Source of the DNA: CAMEON01 sp045577755
GTDB lineage: Bacteria; Bacillota; Clostridia; Oscillospirales; CAG-272
Length of the DNA stretch: 13,050 nucleotides
Direction of reading: 5' to 3'
Assembly (NCBI GenBank): GCA_045577755.1
Contig: JAZNJA010000150.1
Coordinates: 1-13,050, forward strand
The notes beneath the pieces are model-generated. The model was not told the origin of the DNA. It did no database searches and saw only the letters and a program-made list of their open reading frames with translations. This document shows, in pieces, positions 6,974 to 11,732 of the stretch (positions are counted from its first letter, which is position 1; every line of letters begins with the position of its first letter). A program made the translations under genes and the position numbers.

Positions 6974-8588
6974 CGAGCTTTTGCTGCCCCGCTTGCCTGT
7001 GGGGGTGAAGCGGGAATGGCTGACGGTATCGTCCTTCGGGGGACTCTCTGTGGGGCGTGCCGCCCGTGTGGGAGACGCGGTGCAGGCCGTTAATTTGTCC
7101 TCTGCCGCCTATCCCGCCCTGTCTACCCGCGCTCCCCGGGGAATCTTCGTCAAGGGGGTCGGCTCGGGACAGCCTCACGGACTGGCACGCTGGGGGGATT
7201 CCCTGTGCTTTGCCCGGGGGGAGCGGCTGTACCGCACCGTGGACGGTACGTCCGTGGAGGATCTGGGTGCTGTCAGCGACACCGACAAGCACTTCGCCGT
7301 TTTCGGAGACCGACTGCTGATCTTTCCCGACAAGCTCTACCTGGAGCCCGGAGGTATGCCCCGCCCTATGGAGCTGGATACCGGGGTGCTGGATACCTGC
7401 TCCCTGACGGGGAACACGGTTACCCTGCCTGAGGGGGTCAGCTGGAGGGAGCTGGGCTTTGGCGCCGGTGACGGCATCCGCATCATCAATGCCGACGACG
7501 TGACCCCCGCCCCCGAGGGATACTACCGTCTGGCCTCGGTCCGCGGGCGTATCGGTACTCTGGACACCTCCTTTTCTTCTGCTTACGAGAGCCGCATTCG
7601 GGTGACTCGTCCCATTCCCGAGTTGGACGGGCTTTGCGTCAACGGCGGGCGGGTGTACGGCTTTCACGGAAAGGAGATCCTGGTCAGCGGTGCGGGCTCT
7701 GCCTTCGACTGGTACCCCTCGGGAAATCGGGACGGAAGCGGTCCCGCTCTTCTGCGGGTGGATTCCGAGGGGGATTTTACGGCCTGTGCCTTTTGGCAAG
7801 GGTATGCCGTTTTCTTCAAGCCCGACAGCATCTGCCGTCTGCTGGGCAATCGCGCTGACAGTCTGACCGTCAGCGAGGCCAGCGGGGCGGGGATCCCCTC
7901 CCGTCTGGCGGGGACTCTGTGCGAGATCGGCGGTGCCCTGTACTATCACGGAGAGGCGGGGGTATACCGCTACGGCGGGCAAAGCCCTCAGCCTTTGGGC
8001 CGTCCCTGTGCCACGGAGGTGACTGCGGGCTGCGGCGGCACAGACGGTGCCGTCTACTACCTGTCGTTGGCCTCGGAGGCGGGGCGGATCCAGTACTTGT
8101 ACTGCCCTGAGACCGGGGTCTGGCTGGCGGAGGATGCCCTTGCCCCTGTGGACGCCGTATGTCTGCGCGGCTTTTGCTGCTTCCAGGACGGGGACGGGAC
8201 TCTCCGCATGGCGGCCTCGGACGGACGGCGGCCTCCCTGTGTTTTCGATGAACGCTCCGAGTCCGGTCCGGTGCGGGGCAGTGTAACTCTGCGCCCCCTG
8301 GCTCTCTTTGAGCCTGTGGGCGGGTATGCCGTGACACTGTGCCTGCGGGTGAGCGGGGAGGCGGGGGGACGGCTGCGGGTGATCCTGTCCTACTCTGACG
8401 GGGAGTACGGCCTGGATACCGCCAACGCCGAGCCCTGTGAGGTCGCCTGCTTCACGGGGGGCATGACCGAGCGCCTGCTTCGCGTACCGCTGGTGCCTCG
8501 CCGCTGTGACGCTGTCACGGTACGGCTGGAGACCGAGGGCGCGTGGACGGTACACGGGCTGTTTCTGGAATGCGAGCGAGGGGCGTGA
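6966..8588 (+). CDS. Beta-propeller-like phage tail (nozzle/tube) protein
   Basis: The 540-aa product is almost entirely beta-strand with repeated blade-like units, e.g. HGLARWGDSLCFARGERLYR, DKHFAVFGDRLLIFPDKLYL, LCVNGGRVYGFHGKEILVSG, ACAFWQGYAVFFKPDSICRL and ALYYHGEAGVYRYGGQSPQP, followed by a C-terminal beta-sandwich-like region from about residue 440. This layout matches nozzle or DNA-stabilising tail proteins of short-tailed phages (T7 gp12-like, P22 gp10-like), which form the conduit below the portal. No signal peptide or enzyme motif is seen. ATG 6966 follows GGGAGGCGG (6952-6960); the alternative GTG at 6960 would leave no room for a ribosome binding site. It is the last phage gene in the window and is followed directly by a terminator. 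The propeller call is by pattern, not alignment. Confidence 0.78.
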   Translation: MRDELLLPRLPVGVKREWLTVSSFGGLSVGRAARVGDAVQAVNLSSAAYPALSTRAPRGIFVKGVGSGQPHGLARWGDSLCFARGERLYRTVDGTSVEDLGAVSDTDKHFAVFGDRLLIFPDKLYLEPGGMPRPMELDTGVLDTCSLTGNTVTLPEGVSWRELGFGAGDGIRIINADDVTPAPEGYYRLASVRGRIGTLDTSFSSAYESRIRVTRPIPELDGLCVNGGRVYGFHGKEILVSGAGSAFDWYPSGNRDGSGPALLRVDSEGDFTACAFWQGYAVFFKPDSICRLLGNRADSLTVSEASGAGIPSRLAGTLCEIGGALYYHGEAGVYRYGGQSPQPLGRPCATEVTAGCGGTDGAVYYLSLASEAGRIQYLYCPETGVWLAEDALAPVDAVCLRGFCCFQDGDGTLRMAASDGRRPPCVFDERSESGPVRGSVTLRPLALFEPVGGYAVTLCLRVSGEAGGRLRVILSYSDGEYGLDTANAEPCEVACFTGGMTERLLRVPLVPRRCDAVTVRLETEGAWTVHGLFLECERGA

Positions 8589-8615
8589 GTCCTCGCCGCG
8601 GCACACGATCTTTTG

Positions 8616-8648
8616 GGGACGATCCGAGACTTCGGGTCGTCCCTTTTT
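8616..8648 (+). terminator. Intrinsic terminator closing the phage operon
   Basis: GGGACGATCCGA (8616-8627) pairs with TCGGGTCGTCCC (8632-8643), 12 pairs with one G-U and a four-base loop, followed by TTTTT (8644-8648). It lies 28 bases after the tail gene stop and separates the phage transcript from the strongly promoted isomerase gene. Confidence 0.87.
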
Positions 8649-8691
8649 GGCCGGGAAGGGAAGTTTTTTTGGTGAAAAAGACGGAATACAC

Positions 8692-8720
8692 TTGACATTC
8701 CGGCGGATATCATGTACAAT
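8692..8720 (+). promoter_or_regulatory. Strong sigma-70-type promoter for the first isomerase gene
   Basis: TTGACA (8692-8697), 17-base spacer, TACAAT (8715-8720). Start of transcription is expected near 8727, giving a leader of about 30 bases. A short inverted repeat GGAAT (8683-8687) / ATTCC (8697-8701) straddles the -35 and could be a weak operator, but at five bases it may be chance. Confidence 0.83.
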
Positions 8721-8758
8721 ATAAGTACCGAAAAAAACATTCCATGGAGGTATGTACC

Positions 8759-9616
8759 ATGTATCAATTCCCCATCGGCGTCATGCTGGAATCCTTCCGT
8801 CTCCCCACCCCCGAGGCTGTCGCCAAGGCCGCCGAGGTGGGCGCCAAGGGCATCCAGATGTATTCCACCAACGGTGAGCACGCCCCCGAGAACATGACTC
8901 CCGCCAAGTGCGCCGAGCTCCTCGATATGCTCAAATCCCACGGACTGGTCTTCTCTGCCCTCTGCGGCGATTTGGGCCACGGCTTCGGTCACGCCGAGCT
9001 GAACCCCGCGCTCATCGAGAAGTCCAAGCGCATCGTGGACCTGTCCCTCACCCTGGAGTGCGGCATCGTCACCACCCACATCGGCGTGGTGCCCCAGGAT
9101 CCCAACCACGACCGCTACAAGATCATGCAGGACGCCTGCTACCGGCTGGCCGAGTACGCCGATTCGGTGGGTGCCCGCTTCGCCGTGGAGACCGGCCCCG
9201 AGACCTCGGCCGATCTCAAGAAGTTCCTGGACTCCCTGGGCGGCACCAAGGGCGTGGGCGTCAACCTGGACCCCGCCAACCTGGTCATGGTCACGGGGGA
9301 CGATCCCGTGGTGGCTGTCCATAACCTGAAGGACTACATCGTCCACACCCACGCCAAGGACGGCGTCATGCTCCACCGCGGCAACCCCGAGTACATCTAC
9401 GGCGTGGTGCATCCCGTTCCCGAGGAGTTCCAGGGCATCCAGTACTTCGCCGAGGTGCCTCTGGGCCAGGGCAACGTCCACTTCGATACCTACCTGGCCG
9501 CTCTGGACGACATTGGCTACAAGGGCTTCCTCACCATCGAGCGGGAGTGCGGCAGTACCCCTGAGGCGGATATCCGTCTGGCGGTGGAGCACTTGAACGC
9601 GGTGATGGGCAAGTAA
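8759..9616 (+). CDS. Sugar phosphate isomerase/epimerase, xylose isomerase-like TIM barrel (first of pair)
   Basis: The 285-aa product belongs to the xylose isomerase/endonuclease IV TIM-barrel superfamily (COG1082-type), metal-dependent enzymes that interconvert sugars or cyclitols in the cytoplasm. Expected metal ligands are visible at the ends of the barrel strands: E144 (AVETGPE), D171 (NLDPANL), H198 (VHTHAKD) and E261 (TIERE); H107 (THIG) is a candidate active-site histidine. The substrate cannot be read from sequence. ATG 8759 is chosen over the in-frame ATG at 8744 because TGGAGG (8745-8750) sits eight bases before it and the protein then begins at the first barrel strand (MYQFPIGVML). 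It has its own promoter and terminator-insulated start. A second gene of identical length follows after a repeat, suggesting a two-gene unit. Confidence 0.87.
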   Translation: MYQFPIGVMLESFRLPTPEAVAKAAEVGAKGIQMYSTNGEHAPENMTPAKCAELLDMLKSHGLVFSALCGDLGHGFGHAELNPALIEKSKRIVDLSLTLECGIVTTHIGVVPQDPNHDRYKIMQDACYRLAEYADSVGARFAVETGPETSADLKKFLDSLGGTKGVGVNLDPANLVMVTGDDPVVAVHNLKDYIVHTHAKDGVMLHRGNPEYIYGVVHPVPEEFQGIQYFAEVPLGQGNVHFDTYLAALDDIGYKGFLTIERECGSTPEADIRLAVEHLNAVMGK

Positions 9617-9617
9617 G

Positions 9618-9813
9618 CCCTCTCCGTCACGCCCAATGGGCGTGCCACCTCCCCCAGAGGGGGAGGCTTTGGATCGAAGAACCCCAAGGCTCCCCCTCTG
9701 GGTAGCGAAGCGGCGACACGGTAGTGAATGACTGCCAGTGGCAGTCAGAGCCGTGTCGTGACCGAGCCGCAGCGAGACAGCTCCCGCCGCAGGCGGGTGA
9801 GAGGGCAACTCTC
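9618..9813. repeat. Nested palindromic repeat between the two isomerase genes
   Basis: This fills the 231-base gap. Outer stem CCCTCTC (9618-9624) / GAGAGGG (9799-9805); left arm CACGCCC-AAT-GGGCGTG (9628-9644); a CAGAGGGGGAG / CTCCCCCTCTG stem (about 9655-9665 / 9690-9700). An inserted compound hairpin is GACACGG (9715-9721) / CCGTGTC (9751-9757) around TGACTGCC-AGT-GGCAGTCA (9729-9747). A right arm CCCGCC-GCA-GGCGGG lies at about 9783-9797, and GAGAG / CTCTC (9799-9803 / 9809-9813) is an alternative closing hairpin. It looks like an interspersed bacterial palindromic repeat with a second palindrome inserted in one half. In RNA it would sit between two co-directional genes and could affect transcript stability. 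Confidence 0.7.
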
Positions 9814-9847
9814 CCCGCCAAGCATCCACGAAAGGAACGTATACGTC

Positions 9848-10705
9848 ATGAAGATCTCCGTCAGCTCCTACTCCTTCCAGCAATACATCAACGCGGGCAA
9901 GCTCGCCCACTTCGACGTCATCCAAAAGGCCCACGACATGGGCTTTGAGGCCATTGAGTTCATCGACCTCCCCGCTCCCTCCTACGAGGAGCAGGTGGCC
10001 TACGCCCATAAGCTCCGCGCCGAGGCCGACCGCCTGGGCATGACCATCAACGCCTACACCATCGGCGGTAACCTCTACCAGCCCACCCCCGAGGCCTCCG
10101 CCGCAGAGGTGGAGAGACTGAAGAAGCAGGTGGATATCGCCGCCATCCTGGGCTGTTCGGTCATGCGCCACGACGTCTGCTACAGCGTGGGCAAGACCGG
10201 CACCTCCCGCTCCTTCGGCCTCATGCTCCCCACCATCGCCGAGAATACCCGCGCCGTCACCGAGTACGCCGCTACCAAGGGCATCAAAACCTGCACCGAG
10301 AACCACGGCTACATCGCCCAGGATTCCTACCGCGTGGAGCAGCTCTTCAACGCCGTGGCCCACGATAACTACGGCCTTTTGGTGGACGTGGGCAACTTCG
10401 TCTGCGCCGACGAGGACAACTGCGCCGCCGTCTCCCGCGTGGCCCCCTACGCCGTTCACGTCCACGCCAAGGATATGTACAAGTCCGCCACCCCCGCCCC
10501 GGGCTTCGGCCAGACCCGCGGCTGTAACTACTTCAAGGGCGCCATCGTGGGTGAGGGTGACGTGAACGTAGAGAAGTGCCTCCAGATCCTCAAGCGCGCC
10601 GGCTACGACGGCTACTGCTCCATCGAGTTTGAGGGCAGTGAGGACTGCATCGAGGGCATCGCCCGAGGCTTTGAGAACCTGAAGGGGATGCTGGAGCGCA
10701 TCTGA
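9848..10705 (+). CDS. Sugar phosphate isomerase/epimerase, xylose isomerase-like TIM barrel (second of pair)
   Basis: The 285-aa product is another cytoplasmic TIM-barrel isomerase/epimerase of the same superfamily but only distantly similar to its neighbour. Candidate metal ligands are E151 (TENHG), D180 (LVDVGN), H206 (VHVHAKD) and E260/E262 (SIEFEG). The VHVHAKD and G-DV-VEKCLQILKRAGYDGY-SIE segments are typical of IolE/hydroxypyruvate-isomerase-like members. ATG 9848 is preferred: AAAGGAA (9830-9836) precedes it and the first barrel strand MKISVSSYSF follows. Reading upstream in frame only translates the palindromic repeat. No separate promoter is evident, so co-transcription with the first isomerase is likely. 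Paired genes suggest consecutive steps, or related substrates, in sugar or inositol breakdown; the exact pathway cannot be deduced. Confidence 0.87.
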   Translation: MKISVSSYSFQQYINAGKLAHFDVIQKAHDMGFEAIEFIDLPAPSYEEQVAYAHKLRAEADRLGMTINAYTIGGNLYQPTPEASAAEVERLKKQVDIAAILGCSVMRHDVCYSVGKTGTSRSFGLMLPTIAENTRAVTEYAATKGIKTCTENHGYIAQDSYRVEQLFNAVAHDNYGLLVDVGNFVCADEDNCAAVSRVAPYAVHVHAKDMYKSATPAPGFGQTRGCNYFKGAIVGEGDVNVEKCLQILKRAGYDGYCSIEFEGSEDCIEGIARGFENLKGMLERI

Positions 10706-10709
10706 AAAA

Positions 10710-10779
10710 GATACAAGATACGAGATACAAGATACGAGAGCGGATCGAAGCGGATCTATCCTGTGTTTTGTATCTCGTA
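10710..10779. repeat. GATAC tandem repeat with inverted partner
   Basis: A 14-base unit AGATACAAGATACG is present twice in tandem from 10710. The inner segment TACGAGATACAA (10719-10730) has a perfect 12-base inverted copy TTGTATCTCGTA (10768-10779), giving a hairpin with a 37-base loop just after the second isomerase stop. There is no T-run immediately after, so it is not a standard terminator, though it may mark the transcript end. Confidence 0.7.
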
Positions 10780-10789
10780 ACTTATATTG

Positions 10790-10933
10790 TTTCCCCCCGC
10801 GGAGCCGTCAGCCAAGGAGTTAGAGGGGTTGGGGCAACCGCCACCTTTCAATCAAGTCTATCCTACCCAGGGGAGTGAGCCCCTGCGGGGGGGAAAGAAA
10901 CTTCGGCGTTTGAGATGGTTCTTTCCCCCCTGC
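10790..10933. repeat. C-run/G-run palindromic intergenic element
   Basis: GCGGGGGGGAAAGAA (10885-10899) pairs with TTCTTTCCCCCCTGC (10919-10933), 15 pairs with one G-U. The same G-run can alternatively pair with TTTCCCCCCGC (10790-10800). The stretch to 10990 holds no plausible gene: the short frame from 10787 has no ribosome binding site and a low-complexity product. Probably another interspersed repeat of the genome. Confidence 0.6.
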
Positions 10934-11007
10934 CCCCAGATCACCTTTGGTCTCATCCTTCCAATTCCCCCCAAATGTGAAATTTCCTTGAATCTTTCAT
11001 AATCCCC

Positions 11008-11036
11008 TTGCAAAATTCCCGAAAGTGTGGTATACT
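11008..11036 (+). promoter_or_regulatory. Promoter of the SRP RNA gene
   Basis: TTGCAA (11008-11013), a 17-base spacer and TATACT (11031-11036) form a strong sigma-70-type promoter. Transcription should begin near 11043, about 48 bases before the predicted mature SRP RNA 5' end, leaving a leader with two hairpins. Confidence 0.85.
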
Positions 11037-11040
11037 ATTC

Positions 11041-11084
11041 GAGTCGGCAAGCCTATGCCGACTCTGTCAGCAGTGCTTCTGCTG
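11041..11084 (+). other. Two-hairpin 5' leader of the SRP RNA transcript
   Basis: GAGTCGGCA (11041-11049) pairs perfectly with TGCCGACTC (11056-11064), loop AGCCTA. CAGCAG (11068-11073) pairs with CTGCTG (11079-11084), loop TGCTT. The second hairpin competes with the long helix that joins the SRP RNA ends. The leader is probably removed during maturation. Confidence 0.6.
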
Positions 11085-11090
11085 TGAAAG

Positions 11091-11364
11091 TAGGCCATAC
11101 CAGCCGGGGAGATAGCGGAGCCCTGTACCTGCAACCCGCTACAGCAGGGGTGGATCCCCCTCCTGAGAGCCGATCTTCTCCGAATTGAGTTCTTTTTCTT
11201 GTGTTGACGAACGGGTCTTGCGCAATGCGGAGCCGTGAACCATGTCAGGTGAGGGATCAAGCAGCATTAAGCGGTGAACCGCATGTGCCGCGAGGTTGCC
11301 TGTTCTGAGCAAGGAACTGAAAGATCGCGGGGAGGTGAAACCCGAAGTTGGGGTGTATGGTCTT
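11091..11364 (+). ncRNA. ffs: Signal recognition particle RNA, large Gram-positive type
   Basis: The RNA scaffolds the SRP, binding Ffh and targeting nascent membrane and secreted proteins to the Sec translocon. The Alu-domain signature GATAGCGG...CCCTGTACCTGCAACCCGCTA is seen at about 11111-11143. The S-domain signature ATGTCAGG...AAGCAGC...AAG is seen around 11241-11271, with a GGGA (GNRA) tetraloop closed by TGA/TCA. The ends pair as helix 1, GGCCATAC (11093-11100) with GTATGGTC (11355-11362), extended outward by CTGCTGTGAAAG (11079-11090) / CTTTCACAGCAG (11365-11376), a likely RNase III-type processing stem. Length near 274 bases suits the Bacillus/Clostridium class. Position upstream of dnaX is the conserved Firmicutes order. 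The exact mature ends are estimates. Confidence 0.88.
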
Positions 11365-11371
11365 CTTTCAC

Positions 11372-11390
11372 AGCAGAGGGCTGCTTTTTT
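11372..11390 (+). terminator. Terminator of the SRP RNA gene
   Basis: AGCAG (11372-11376), loop AGGG, CTGCT (11381-11385), running into six T (11385-11390). The stem is short, and its 5' arm also belongs to the long SRP end-pairing helix, so termination may be incomplete. No convincing dnaX promoter was found between here and 11733. Confidence 0.72.
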
Positions 11391-11391
11391 C

Positions 11392-11480
11392 ATTCGTAAT
11401 TCATAATTCGTAATTCATAATTCGTAATTCGTAATTATTGGACTCGTCATTAAAAATTACGCATTATGAATTACGAATTT
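11392..11480. repeat. AATTCGT/AATTCAT tandem array with inverted copy
   Basis: Six short units alternating AATTCGT and AATTCAT occupy 11392-11437. An inverted copy follows at 11455-11480. AATTCGTAATTCATAAT plus the next eight bases (11405-11429) pair with 11455-11479 at 24 of 25 positions. AT-rich and non-coding, it forms a large hairpin immediately after the SRP terminator. The unequal number of units on the two arms suggests expansion by slippage. Confidence 0.75.
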
Positions 11481-11498
11481 ACCCTATATTTTGATAAG

Positions 11499-11700
11499 TG
11501 ATTGCAAAATGTCCAAATTGGGGTTTTGCGGACTGAATAGTGTAGTCATCCTGAGCGGAGCCGCTTGCGGCGGAGTCGAAGGATCTCCTTTGCCGACAAG
11601 AGATCCTTCGACTTCGGGCTTCGCCCTTCGCTCAGGATGACAGCCCACAAGTGGGCCATAAACCCACCGCTAAACCCAAATTTGAATCATTTTGCAATCG
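11499..11700 (+). repeat. Palindromic element in the dnaX leader, sharing termini with the 5509-5791 element
   Basis: Terminal inverted repeats at 11499-11531 and 11667-11700 include TGATTGCAAAATG / CATTTTGCAATCG and the inner AAATTGGGGTTTTGCGG (11515-11531) / CCGCTAAACCCAAATTT (11667-11683). Inside, GTCATCCTGAGCG (11545-11557) pairs with CGCTCAGGATGAC (11629-11641), and AGTCGAAGGATCTC (11574-11587) pairs with GAGATCCTTCGACT (11600-11613). Hairpin arms GCCGC-TT-GCGGC (11560-11571) and GGGC-TTC-GCCC (11616-11626) lie between the stems; a further hairpin GCCCAC-AA-GTGGGC follows at about 11643-11656. The whole ends 32 bases before the dnaX start and is non-coding. Confidence 0.8.
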
Positions 11701-11732
11701 CCAAGAACAAATGAATGTAAGGAGGAACCACC

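Noticed and set aside
6945..8606. 553-codon minus-strand frame opposite the tail protein
   Set aside because: Antisense shadow with no protein-like motifs; the + strand frame has a ribosome binding site and beta-propeller-like repeats.
8589..8691. Possible phage attachment site or tRNA at the phage/chromosome boundary
   Set aside because: No tRNA cloverleaf and no matching direct repeat could be identified; the other end of the phage region is outside the window.
8390..10465. 691-codon minus-strand open frame across the isomerases
   Set aside because: Shadow of well-supported + strand genes. It crosses a terminator, a promoter and a palindromic repeat, with low-complexity Gly/Val/His sequence.
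10787..11002. 71-codon + strand frame upstream of the SRP RNA promoter
   Set aside because: No ribosome binding site, low-complexity Pro/Lys composition, overlaps palindromic repeats and runs up to the promoter.
11438..11720. Possible dnaX promoter in the leader (e.g. TATATT at 11485-11490)
   Set aside because: No -35-like hexamer lies at 16-18 bases; all candidates match consensus poorly.
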